41,676 bases of DNA. Origin: an uncultured Propionibacterium sp. (lineage in GTDB: Bacteria; Actinomycetota; Actinomycetes; Propionibacteriales; Propionibacteriaceae). Made by a program: the position numbers and the translations under genes. Every line of letters begins with the position of its first letter. Position 1 is the stretch's first letter. The notes beneath the pieces were generated by a model. The model did not search any database, was not told where the DNA came from, and was given only the letters and a program-made list of their open reading frames with translations. Of the stretch, positions 18,163 through 27,000 are shown in pieces. The stretch covers positions 1 to 41,676 of the forward strand of contig CALMKG010000310.1 of assembly GCA_937867175.1 (NCBI GenBank). Direction: 5' to 3'.

Positions 18163-19245
18163 TCAGTACCCGGAGGTGGCGGACACCGGCGCATTCGTTG
18201 CCGCCGGCATGTTCTTGGTGCTGATGCGCTTCCGGAAGATGTAGTAGCTCCATGCGGAGTACGCGAGCACGATCGGGACGAAGATGAGCGCGGCGATGCT
18301 CATCACCCGCAGCGTGTACGGCGTGCTCGCGGCCACATTCATGTTGAACGAATCATCGGCCGAGACGAAGCCGAGGGTGCCGTACATCTTGATGAAGATC
18401 GTGACGAACAACATCAGGATCGAAAGCCCGGTACCGATGAAGGCCTGGTTCTCGCGAGCCTGGTTGCCGGACTCGCTGTGCATCACGATGGCGTAGCCCA
18501 GTGCAGCCACCGAGATGGCACCGGTCACCCACATCGCCACACCGGCGCCGGAGCCCAGGTACGGATTGTTCGAAGCCGGGTAGGCGATGTTGCCGATTAC
18601 GATGAACGCGGCCAGCAGGGCCACAGCGATCGGGCCGAGCATCTTGACGGCGCGGTTGGCCTTCTCGCGGACGCTGTCGGCGGTCTTCAGGCAGAGGAAG
18701 ACCGCCCCGTGCACGATGAACAGCGTCACGGTAAGGGCGCCGCCAAGCAGGCCGAATGGGTGGAAGAGTTCGAGGAGGCCTTGGGTCAGGTGTGGTGGGT
18801 CACCGGCGACCGGCATGCCTCGCCACATGTTCGCGAAGGCGATGCCGAGCACGAGCGAAACGATCAACGAGCCGATCGTGGCGCTCCAGTCGAAGGTGTC
18901 GCGCCAGTTGTCGTCCGGCATCAGCGCGCGGTACTCGAAGGCCACCCCTCGGGCGATGAGCCCGAGCAGCACCAGCAGCAGGGGCAGGTACAGACCGCTG
19001 AACAATGTCGCGTACCAGCCGGGGAAGGCTGCGAACATGGCACCGCCCGCGGTGATCAGCCAGACCTCGTTGCCGTCCCAAGTCGGGCCGACAGTGTTGA
19101 TCATGACGCGGCGTTCGGTGGGATCCTTGCCGATCACCGGGTAGAGCATCGCGACGCCGAAGTCGAAACCCTCCAGGAAGAAGAAGCCGATCCACAGCAC
19201 TGCGATCAGCAGGAACCAGATGAAGATCAACTGTTCGTGAGTCAT
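18163..19245 (-). CDS. cydB: Cytochrome bd oxidase subunit II
   Basis: This 360-residue polytopic membrane protein is the second core subunit of the bd quinol oxidase. The N-terminus MTHEQLIFIWFLLIAVLWIGFFFLEGFDFGV shows the conserved GFD motif, followed by INTVGPTWDGNEVWLI and GGAMFAAFPGWYATLFS, both typical of CydB. Later helices include GAISVAALGYAIV and FVPIVLAYSAWSYYIFRKRI. A GGAGCTGGAAA stretch lies just before the ATG and can serve as ribosome binding site. It follows cydA by 16 bases. Its C-terminal tail after the last helix is short and polar. Together with CydA it reduces oxygen to water at low oxygen tension. Confidence 0.96.
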   Translation of the reverse strand: MTHEQLIFIWFLLIAVLWIGFFFLEGFDFGVAMLYPVIGKDPTERRVMINTVGPTWDGNEVWLITAGGAMFAAFPGWYATLFSGLYLPLLLVLLGLIARGVAFEYRALMPDDNWRDTFDWSATIGSLIVSLVLGIAFANMWRGMPVAGDPPHLTQGLLELFHPFGLLGGALTVTLFIVHGAVFLCLKTADSVREKANRAVKMLGPIAVALLAAFIVIGNIAYPASNNPYLGSGAGVAMWVTGAISVAALGYAIVMHSESGNQARENQAFIGTGLSILMLFVTIFIKMYGTLGFVSADDSFNMNVAASTPYTLRVMSIAALIFVPIVLAYSAWSYYIFRKRISTKNMPAATNAPVSATSGY

Positions 19246-19261
19246 GTTTCCAGCTCCGTGA

Positions 19262-20767
19262 TCAGTAGGCGAACGACAGCGGGGCGTCGTCGTCGGTCCG
19301 CACCTTCGGTGGGGAGACGTCCGGTAGGCCCTTGGCGATGTAGGTGAAGAAGAGCTTCAGCACGACGACCGCGATGATGCCGTAGACGAGGGTGTAGGCG
19401 ATCATGCTGGTCAGTACGGAGGCGGCACCGACGTTCGGTGAGTTGGCGGTCCAGGTCGGCAGCACGCCGTAGATGATCCACGGCTGGCGGCCCATCTCGG
19501 TGAGGATCCAGCCGAACGAGTTCGCGATCAGCGGGAAGAACGGCAGCGTCCCCATCGTGTACTTCCACAGGTTGTTGGTCGGTGGCGTGCCGCCCTTGCG
19601 GGTGAACCACAAGATGAGTAGCGCGATGCCCATCGACACGAAGCCGAGCCCCATCATCATGCGGAAGCTCCAGAAGGAGACCATCACGTTCGGCACCGGG
19701 TCGACCGAAAGCTGCGCGAGTTCGCTGGAGAACTCCTCCTGCAACTGGTTACGCGAGCCATCCCAGGCCCGGTGGCCGTCGGTCAGGTATTGCTCGGTCA
19801 GGTCGTTGATGCCCTGCACTTCGGCGTTCGGATCGTTGAAGGCGAGGACGGACAAGACATAGGGCACCTCCCAGCTGAAGACCTCGGTGACCCGGGTGAT
19901 GCCCTCGGCGTCGCGCTCTTGGGTGTAGATGCCCACGATCGCGAAGCCAGCAGCTGTCTGGGTGTCGAGCAGGCCCTCGGACGCGGCGAGTTTCATCGGC
20001 TGGAACTTGGCGCCGACCTGCGCCTGGTAATGGCCCGAGCCCATCACGGCGATCGAAGCGACCAGGAGCACGTAGGCGCCCATCTTGGCGGTCTTGCGCC
20101 AAATACCGGCGTCGGGATGCACGGTGCCTTCGGGGGCCTCCTTGGCCACCTTGGCGAGTTTCCAGCCGGCCACGCCCGCCAACAGCCCGCCGGAGACCAT
20201 CAGCGCGGCCGGGATCTGGTGGCTGAACGCCGCGATGAAGAACGGGTTGGTGAACAGCATGCTGAAGTCGACCAGTTCGGCACGACCGTTGTTGTAGGTG
20301 GCCCCAGCCGGGTTCTGCATGAACGCATTGGCAGCCAGGATGAAGACCGCCGAGATGGTTCCGCCGAGGGCCGTCAGGTAGATCATCAGGTTGTGGACCG
20401 GGCCGGACAACCGGTCCCAGCCGAAGATCCAGATGCCGATGAAGGTGGATTCCAAGAAGAAGGCGACCAGCGCTTCGAGCGCGAGGGGTGCGCCGAAGAT
20501 GTCGCCGAAGAAGCGGGAGTACTCCGACCAGTTCATGCCGAACTGGAACTCCTGGACGATGCCGGTCACCACGCCCGCGGCGAAGTTGATCAGGAAGAGC
20601 TTGGCGAAGAACTTGGTCATCCGCAGCCACTGCACGTCCTTGGTGCGCAGCCACCGGGTCTCCATCACTGCGACCAGCCATGCGGTGCCGAGCGTGACGG
20701 GCACGAAGAAGAAGTGGTAGACAGTGGTGATTCCGAACTGCCAACGCGCGAGTACCTGGGCGTCCAT
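19262..20767 (-). CDS. cydA: Cytochrome bd oxidase subunit I
   Basis: This 501-residue membrane protein carries the three hemes and the quinol site of bd oxidase. The start MDAQVLARWQFGITTVYHFFFVP places His18 where the heme b595 ligand lies in E. coli CydA. The signature GRQPW is present in EMGRQPWIIYGVL. The periplasmic Q-loop region (KLAASEGLLDT through QLSVDP) is of the short type, with no large insert. No Shine-Dalgarno sequence precedes the ATG. A TAACGT hexamer seven bases upstream suggests a leaderless message. The 250-base gap to the divergent bioY is shared with the biotin operon. A half-site TTGTGA (20844-20849) in that gap recalls Rex operators but lacks its partner. Confidence 0.96.
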   Translation of the reverse strand: MDAQVLARWQFGITTVYHFFFVPVTLGTAWLVAVMETRWLRTKDVQWLRMTKFFAKLFLINFAAGVVTGIVQEFQFGMNWSEYSRFFGDIFGAPLALEALVAFFLESTFIGIWIFGWDRLSGPVHNLMIYLTALGGTISAVFILAANAFMQNPAGATYNNGRAELVDFSMLFTNPFFIAAFSHQIPAALMVSGGLLAGVAGWKLAKVAKEAPEGTVHPDAGIWRKTAKMGAYVLLVASIAVMGSGHYQAQVGAKFQPMKLAASEGLLDTQTAAGFAIVGIYTQERDAEGITRVTEVFSWEVPYVLSVLAFNDPNAEVQGINDLTEQYLTDGHRAWDGSRNQLQEEFSSELAQLSVDPVPNVMVSFWSFRMMMGLGFVSMGIALLILWFTRKGGTPPTNNLWKYTMGTLPFFPLIANSFGWILTEMGRQPWIIYGVLPTWTANSPNVGAASVLTSMIAYTLVYGIIAVVVLKLFFTYIAKGLPDVSPPKVRTDDDAPLSFAY

Positions 20768-20774
20768 GGCCGGA

Positions 20775-20780
20775 ACGTTA
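20775..20780 (-). promoter_or_regulatory. -10 hexamer TAACGT before cydA (probable leaderless start)
   Basis: On the minus strand TAACGT is followed by seven bases (TCCGGCC) and the cydA ATG. This spacing puts the transcription start at the start codon. No good -35 is seen 16-19 bases upstream, which is common for actinobacterial promoters. Confidence 0.5.
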
Positions 20781-20969
20781 CACCCTCAATCACTTCTGAT
20801 GGTGGGAGTTCGTGCCAGCCTCGGATTCGTGCTCGAAACGTTGTGATTGCGGCCCATTTGACCGGCGAAAAGGTGAGATATTCAGCCGCCAAGCGCAGAC
20901 CGGGGACAGGTGAGGCGACCTCGGGGGCGTGGTGGGCAAGCTATCGCAACGAGCGCACCGAGGGGTGAA

Positions 20970-20986
20970 TTGAACGGTGTTAGAGT
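20970..20986 (+). promoter_or_regulatory. BioQ-like operator and -10 of the bioYMN operon
   Basis: TGAAC-ggt-GTTAG (20971-20983) differs by one final base from TGAAC-N3-GTTAC, the operator reported for the TetR-type biotin regulator BioQ of corynebacteria. A TANNNT hexamer, TAGAGT (20981-20986), overlaps it and lies about 31 bases before the bioY ATG, so bound repressor would block the promoter. A purine-rich AAAGGCGG (21001-21008) is the likely ribosome binding site. The bioQ gene itself is not in the window. Confidence 0.55.
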
Positions 20987-21017
20987 GGGGCGTCCTTCTG
21001 AAAGGCGGTAGTCCCAA

Positions 21018-21647
21018 ATGCCAACCGGAACCATCCCCACGGCCAACGCCACCAGCCAGCCGATCCAGCCGGCCCGCGATCTGGCGCTGATCGCTGTCTT
21101 CGCCGGTGTCACCGCCGCTCTCGGTCTGATTCCCCCGGTCTACGTGCCGATCTCACCTGCGCCGATCACCGCGCAGTCGCTGGGTGTCATCCTTGCCGGT
21201 GCGATCCTGGGGGGACGCCGCGGCTCCGCGTCCCAACTGCTCTTCCTCGCCTTGGTCGCGCTCGGGCTGCCGTTGCTGTCCGGCGGGCGCGGGGGCATCG
21301 GTGTCTTCTTCGGCGTCACCTGGGGCTTCCTGATCGGGTGGCCGGTGGTGGCCGGGCTGATCGGCTGGCTCACCTACCGACTGGGCGCGCCGTACTCCAT
21401 CTGGAAGGGCACCATCATCAACCTGTTCTTCGGCATGGTTGTGCTCTACGCCATCGGCATTCCGGGCATGGTGGTGACCGGCAAGCTCGGCTGGGGTGCT
21501 GCGCTGGCCGCGAACCTGCCCTACCTGCCCGGCGATCTGATCAAGTGCGTGCTGGCCGCGTTCGTCGCGAAGGCCGTGCACTCGGCCTACCCGGGCCTGC
21601 TGCCCTGGCGCGGCAACGCAGTCGAACCCGCGCCTCCTAACCTGTGA
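21018..21647 (+). CDS. bioY: Biotin ECF transporter substrate-binding subunit BioY
   Basis: This 209-residue integral membrane S-component binds biotin. The family segments are recognisable: LALIAVFAGVTAALGLIPPVYVP, then SPAPITAQSLGVILAGAILGGRRG, the glycine-rich GLPLLSGGRGGIGVFFGVTWGFLIGWPV, and the late motif LAANLPYLPGDLIKCVLAAFVA. About six helices are expected. The gene starts a three-gene operon with its ATPase and T-component, as in other actinobacteria that carry a dedicated bioMN pair. The likely control site is the BioQ-like operator upstream. Biotin is needed for acetyl-CoA carboxylase and, in propionibacteria, for methylmalonyl-CoA carboxytransferase. Confidence 0.95.
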   Translation: MPTGTIPTANATSQPIQPARDLALIAVFAGVTAALGLIPPVYVPISPAPITAQSLGVILAGAILGGRRGSASQLLFLALVALGLPLLSGGRGGIGVFFGVTWGFLIGWPVVAGLIGWLTYRLGAPYSIWKGTIINLFFGMVVLYAIGIPGMVVTGKLGWGAALAANLPYLPGDLIKCVLAAFVAKAVHSAYPGLLPWRGNAVEPAPPNL

Positions 21648-21649
21648 CA

Positions 21650-22342
21650 ATGGTCCACATTGAGATCGACCACGTCAGCCACAGCTACGGGCAGGGCCCG
21701 CTGGCCCGGCCGGTGCTGAACGATGTCTGCGCTGACCTGACCGAACGCCGGATCGGTGTCGTCGGTCACAACGGCTCGGGCAAGTCGACGTTCGTCCGGA
21801 TGCTCAACGCCCTGCTGGTGCCCAGCCAGGGCGTCGTGCGGGTGAACGGGATGGACACCGCCAAGCAGGCCGGCAAGGTCCGCAAGCTGGCGGGATTCCT
21901 GTTCACCGACCCCGACAACCAGATCATCATGCCGACCGTCCGCGAGGACGTGGCCTTCGGGCTGCGCAGGTCGGGCCTGACCAAGCAGCAGGTCAACGAG
22001 CGGGTCGACCAGGCGCTGACGCGCTTCGGCTTGGAGAGCCACGGCGACCACCCCGCGCACCTGCTCTCCGGCGGCCAGAAGCAGTTGCTTGCGCTGGCGT
22101 CGGTCCTGATCACCGAACCCGAGTTGATCATCATGGACGAGCCGACCACCTTGCTCGACCTGCGCAACGCACGCATGATCGGACGAGTCATCGCAGACCT
22201 GCCCCAGACGGTCGTGCTGGCCACCCATCACCTCGATCTGCTGGACGAGTTCGACAGGGTGCTGGTCTTCGACGGCGGACGCTTGGTCGCTGACGCCCCG
22301 CCCGCGCGCGCACTGGACTGTTACCGAGGGCTGATGGTCTGA
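21650..22342 (+). CDS. bioM: Biotin ECF transporter ATPase BioM
   Basis: This 230-residue ABC ATPase energises biotin import. Walker A is GHNGSGKST, the signature is LSGGQKQLLALA, Walker B is ELIIMDEPTTLLD, and the switch His lies in LATHHLDLL. The length is that of a single EcfA-type subunit. The ATG at 21650 is chosen. A GTG at 21644 that overlaps the bioY stop (GTGA) would add two residues and is almost equally likely, since neither has a Shine-Dalgarno sequence. Close packing with bioY and bioN implies a single message. Confidence 0.93.
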   Translation: MVHIEIDHVSHSYGQGPLARPVLNDVCADLTERRIGVVGHNGSGKSTFVRMLNALLVPSQGVVRVNGMDTAKQAGKVRKLAGFLFTDPDNQIIMPTVREDVAFGLRRSGLTKQQVNERVDQALTRFGLESHGDHPAHLLSGGQKQLLALASVLITEPELIIMDEPTTLLDLRNARMIGRVIADLPQTVVLATHHLDLLDEFDRVLVFDGGRLVADAPPARALDCYRGLMV

Positions 22343-22343
22343 G

Positions 22344-22961
22344 ATGGCGATCGGTATCAACACCCTCGGCCTGTACCGTCCGGGCGACTCGCTGCTGCAC
22401 CGGGCCGGTGCCGCGGTCAAACTGGTCGGGCTGCTGGTGCTCGGCGCGATGTCGGTCTGGCTGCAAGGCAGTTGGTGGCTGGTACTGGTCGCACTGGCCG
22501 TGGTTGCATGCTGCTACCTGCTGGCCGGCTTCGGCGTCGGGGTGATGGCCAAGCAGGTGCGTCCCATGCTGTGGATCCTCGCGTTCACGGCAGCGATGAA
22601 CTGGTGGGCCGCAGATTGGCAGCGTGCGGTGTCGGTGGTCGGCATGATCGCCACCTTGGTGGCCGCCGCGGCATTGGTCACGCTCACCACCCCCACCACC
22701 GCGCTGGTCGATGTCGTGGTGCGGGGCGCCGCGCCGCTCCGCCGGTTCGGCGTCGATCCCGAGCGGATAGGGCTGACGTTGTTGCTCGGCATCCGCTGCG
22801 TCCCGGTCGTCGCGGGCCTGGCCCGTGAGGTGCGGGAGGCCCAGATCGCCCGCGGCGCGGTCCGTGACATCCGGGCGTTCGCCGTACCGCTGCTGGTCAG
22901 GGCCTTGCGCGACGCGGACGCCATCGGCGAAGCACTGGTGGCCCGCGGCTTCGACGACTGA
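22344..22961 (+). CDS. bioN: Biotin ECF transporter transmembrane subunit BioN
   Basis: This 205-residue EcfT-type membrane protein couples the BioM ATPase to BioY. Hydrophobic segments span roughly residues 25-65 and 72-115. The coupling motif of T-components, normally Ala-Arg-Gly, appears twice: in REAQIARGAV and at the C-terminus in ALVARGFDD. It begins one base after the bioM stop. It ends 13 bases before the convergent LacI-type gene, and this gap holds no evident hairpin. Confidence 0.93.
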   Translation: MAIGINTLGLYRPGDSLLHRAGAAVKLVGLLVLGAMSVWLQGSWWLVLVALAVVACCYLLAGFGVGVMAKQVRPMLWILAFTAAMNWWAADWQRAVSVVGMIATLVAAAALVTLTTPTTALVDVVVRGAAPLRRFGVDPERIGLTLLLGIRCVPVVAGLAREVREAQIARGAVRDIRAFAVPLLVRALRDADAIGEALVARGFDD

Positions 22962-22974
22962 CCCGGCTCGTCGA

Positions 22975-23988
22975 CTAACCCAGCGTGGATACCCGCGCCA
23001 CCAGGACCGGTTCAAGCAGCAGGTTGGAATGCTGATGGTCGGGATTGTTCAACTCGTCCTCCAGCAGCTCCAACGCAATCTCACCCATCCTGACCTCGTG
23101 CTGCTGGATGCTGGTGAGCGGGATGATCGCCGAGTTGCTGAACGCCAAGTCGTCGCAACCCATCACCGCAACGTCTTGGGGGACGCGCAGTCGGCCGTCC
23201 CTCACCAAGACCTGCAAGACCCCGATCGCCAGCAGGTCGCTGGTGCAGAAGATGGCGTCCGGGCGCTCATCGGCAGGCAGATCGAGGATGGCTTCGGCGA
23301 CCCGGCAACCGCACGCGATCGAGGTGTTGTCCACCCGCAGAAGCATGGCTTCGACGCCGGATTCGTGGGCCACCTGCCAGGCGCCACGCCACCGCCGGTT
23401 GGGTGAGGTCTGATCAGCCGGTGCGACTACTGCAATTCGGCGCCGGCCAGTCCCGACCAGGTGCTCGCAGGCCAATCTGCCGGAGGCGAAGTCATCTGCG
23501 GCCACCGAACACAGCCGTCCGCTGGGGTCGTGGGTGGATGCCAGCACGACAGGGGTGCCACGCTCGCTGATGGCCAACTCGGTCGAAACGTCGAGTGACC
23601 TCGGGGAAACGATGATGCCGCGGACTCGCTGCTGCTCGAACAACGACAGGTAGTGGCGTCGGCGGCTCAGGTCGCCCTGGCTGTGCGCGACGAAGAGGTA
23701 GAGATCTCGGCGCTCGGCCTCCTGCGCGATGCCAAGCCCCAGGTTGGCGAAGTACGGGTTGATGGGGTTGGGATACAGGTAGCCAACCATTGCCGAGCTG
23801 CCGACCTTCAGCTGCCGAGCGGCGTGGTTGGGGACGTAACCCAGCTCTTCGATCGCGGCCCGGACTGCGGCGCGGCGCCGCTCGGAGACGCGTTCGGGAC
23901 GGTTCAGCACGTGCGAGACCGTACCCACCGAGACCCCAGCAGCCTGGGCCACGTCCTTGATTCCCACGCGAGGGGGTCGCGCTGTCAT
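22975..23988 (-). CDS. LacI/GalR-family transcriptional regulator
   Basis: This 337-residue regulator has an N-terminal LacI-type helix-turn-helix (IKDVAQAAGVSVGTVSHVLNRPERVSE, residues about 9-35) and hinge region (YVPNHAARQLKVGSS). A periplasmic-binding-protein-like effector domain follows, with GYLYPNPINPYFANLGLGIAQEAERR and MGCDDLAFSNSAIIPLTSIQQ. Such proteins usually repress sugar or central-carbon genes and respond to a sugar or sugar phosphate; the effector cannot be read here. It lies downstream of the PPi-PEPCK candidate on the same strand, separated by a strong hairpin, so it probably has its own message. The ATG at 23988 has no clear ribosome binding site. Whether it controls its neighbour is unknown. 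Confidence 0.92.
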   Translation of the reverse strand: MTARPPRVGIKDVAQAAGVSVGTVSHVLNRPERVSERRRAAVRAAIEELGYVPNHAARQLKVGSSAMVGYLYPNPINPYFANLGLGIAQEAERRDLYLFVAHSQGDLSRRRHYLSLFEQQRVRGIIVSPRSLDVSTELAISERGTPVVLASTHDPSGRLCSVAADDFASGRLACEHLVGTGRRRIAVVAPADQTSPNRRWRGAWQVAHESGVEAMLLRVDNTSIACGCRVAEAILDLPADERPDAIFCTSDLLAIGVLQVLVRDGRLRVPQDVAVMGCDDLAFSNSAIIPLTSIQQHEVRMGEIALELLEDELNNPDHQHSNLLLEPVLVARVSTLG

Positions 23989-24011
23989 GGGAGCTAGTCA
24001 ATCATCGCCGA

Positions 24012-24057
24012 CTGTTGCCCGCCGGGGCTGTCCACCAGACAAGCGGACGGGCAACAG
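24012..24057 (-). terminator. Hairpin between the PPi-PEPCK candidate and the LacI-type gene
   Basis: CTGTTGCCCG (24012-24021) and CGGGCAACAG (24048-24057) are perfect reverse complements with a 26-base loop. The element starts 13 bases after the stop of the upstream gene and ends 24 bases before the regulator start, both on the minus strand. There is no T run after it, as is common in high-GC actinobacteria. A terminator or processing site is the simplest reading; an operator for the LacI-type gene is possible. Confidence 0.6.
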
Positions 24058-24070
24058 CTGCGGCGAGCGG

Positions 24071-27000
24071 CTAGCCGAACTGGGCTTGTCTGCCGATAGT
24101 GCCGACGAGGCTCTCGCGGTAATCGGCAGCTGTCATGCGCGCCAACTCGGCCTCGGCCTCCGCGATGCGGACGTCGAGGTTCATGCGGTGGGCCACCCGG
24201 TAGTTCCCCTCGGCCGAGGAGAACTCGCGCAGCCGGTCCAGTCCTCGCTGCTGATGGGCGACGTCCAGGTCGCGCTTGGCGTCCAGCCGTGCCGCGTACC
24301 AATCGCTGGCAAGCACCGACTCGCGGGTGAAGAGCTCTCGGAACTCTGGTGTGTCCAGCTTCCAGCCCTCAGCGGTCTGACCGTTGGCCATGATCTCCAG
24401 CAGCCCCTTGAGCGGGGGAACCGCCAACTCAATGCCGCCATCGTCGAAGTAGGCCTGGGCCACCCGCTGGTGGGTGGTCACGATGACGTCCATCGACTCG
24501 GCGAAGACCGCTTCGTCCTGCAACTCGGGTCGCAGCATGTCCTCGGTGAAGACCACATCGGGGTGCAGGAAGATGCGACCGAAGTAGGTGGTTGCGAACC
24601 GCTCGTTCATGCGGAAGCCGAGCCGGGAGGCCAAGACTCGGCGTCCCTCGTAGTCGAAATCCTCCACCTTCTCCAGGTAACCGTCCGCGATCAGCGTGGG
24701 CGCCCGACGCTCGTCCGGGCTCATCCGGCAGAAGATCTCCGGAATCAGCATCGAGATGTCGTGGTTGACGCGGACCTTCGGGCCGATGTAGCCCGCGGAA
24801 CTGAGCCAGCCGTCGTAGCCGGTCAATGCGTAGGCCAGGAAGTTGTTGTTCAGGTCGACGATCGGCAGCAGCGCATTGAACGGGCCCTTGGTGAGGGCGC
24901 CCTCGCTGCCGGCGCCGGTGGTTGACGGCGACTTGCCGGTCATCGAGGCGATGAACTCCATGAACAGTTCGGGCAACTCCATGTAGTGCAGCGGGTTGTA
25001 CACGCACAGCGGCGGCACGCCCTCTTCCGGCGGATTGTTGCGGCGTCCTGCGGCGACGATGTCGACCGGCATCGGTGCAACTGACGTGGTCGGCAGCTGG
25101 CGGACCAGTTTGGACGCCAGTTCGGCCGCGGCCGTCGCCTTGGGATTGGCGACGTCAGGACGAATCTGCAGGTAGCGCGGGTTCTTCGAGCGCTTGCCGT
25201 CGACGATGCGTGGCTGGTCGGAGGCGATCCAGAACTGCGGCGACGCGTCATCGGTCAGCTGGGCGACCCGGCGGATCAGATTCTTCATCGGCTCGGTGTA
25301 CTCGCTGAAGGCCTGCGCGCTTCCCATCAGGTCGCGGGCCGCTTCATGGGTGAGCGGCTCGAAGTTCGAGATGAACGTGCCAGGCTGCGACAGGTCGATC
25401 TCGGCCTGCTTGTCGTAGCCACGGTTGATGGCGTCATCCGGCCGCTGGAAGAGGAGCTGCTCACAGTTCTCCACGAACTTGCGCGACAGCCCGCCCTGGT
25501 TGCCGAAGCCCTCCGGAGCCTTCTGGAAGGGCAGGCAGACAGTGGAGGCGGTGATGTCGTCCTCAGTCTGCACCTTCAGCGCCGGGCTGAAGTCGGGACG
25601 CAGGCTGAACAGGCGCCAGGAGCCGTCGGGCTGGAAACCGACCCGCAGCTGGTTGGCGATGATCTTCTCGCCGTCCAGCCGCAGCGCGTTGCCCGGGCGG
25701 CCGTTCATGATGCCGACGCTGAAGTGGCTGCGCCAGTCGTCACCCCATTCCGGCTTGTAAAAGCGCTTGACCGTGAACAGCAGCTCTTTCACGTGCGCCG
25801 GGATCGAGCGCAGGTAGTGGTTGTAGTCGTCGTGGTAGGCGCTGCTCGGGGTGAGCAACTTGATGACCGAGCCGAGACTGCGTCGAGACGACATGATCGG
25901 ACGACGGTCCTTGCCGTTGTACTCCGGATTGGCGAACCGGTCGGAGAAGTCGGAGTCGAGCAGCCGCTGGACGTGGCGCATGTCTTCTTCGTAATTGGCG
26001 GCATAAGTGTTGCCGAAGACGAACGCGTCCGACAACGACTTGCTGATCTCGGACTTGCCGCCACCCGAGACAGTCGCCGGCTTGTGGCATTCGGTGGAGA
26101 TCGGAGAGACGTCGATCAGGTGCCATTGGGTCTCGTCCGATTCACGGTGCTTGGCGTAGACGCGGTATCCGATCGGGGTGATGTAGACCTTGCCGGTCAG
26201 CAGCTTGATGGTCTGCACCTGATCGTCGGAGTCGGTCCAGCTGATCGTCTGGTTGCGCATCGAGTACGTCGCGCCGCCGGGGACGAGCACCAGGTGCGGG
26301 TGCAGCCGATCGAAGGCGTGGCCTTCGGGTTGCGGGTCGAACCGGTCGGGGTCGCGGGCGAGCACGTCTTCGATCCGGTAGCTGTCTGGGGTGTACTTGT
26401 CGAGGAACTCCTGGCCGGCGTTGTAGGTCGGGAAGATCCGCGCGCCGCCGGCATGTTCCTCCTCGGCGCAGCCGAGCAGGTTCGCGGCATACGACAGCTG
26501 GGTCTTGACTTCTTTCTTGCAGTAGCCGAAGTAGTTGTCGGCGATGACGGTCACCATGACGCCGCGCTCGTCGCGGGCGCAGAGCTTGAACGCCTGACCG
26601 CCGTTGTAGCGCTCGTCCTCGTCCTGCCAGCATTGGCCATCGCGGCGCTCACGCTCGGTGGCGTCATCCCAGTGCGGCATACCCAGGCTCTTCTTGGTCA
26701 CCTTCGTGAGGTGGGGCGCGAGGATGACGCATCCGGTGTGCCCCGACCAGCCGTTCGGGTCGAGTGCAGCGTCGTTCTCGGGCAACTGCGGATCGCCGGC
26801 GTTGCCGAAGATGCCTTCGACGAAGTCGAGGTTGCAGACCAGGCCGCCAGGGACGATGAAGCGGGTTTCCATGGTCTTCGCGGGCCCGCGTCCCGGCACG
26901 GCCGGAACTACCAATGGACGCATCATCAAGGACACGAAGCAGGCGGCCGGGGTCGCCTGGTTGGCGGTGTAGGGCAGCACCATGTCCTCGTAGGGAGCCT

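Noticed and set aside
20844-20849. Rex operator upstream of cydA
   Set aside because: Only a TTGTGA half-site is present; the matching TCACAA at the right distance is missing.
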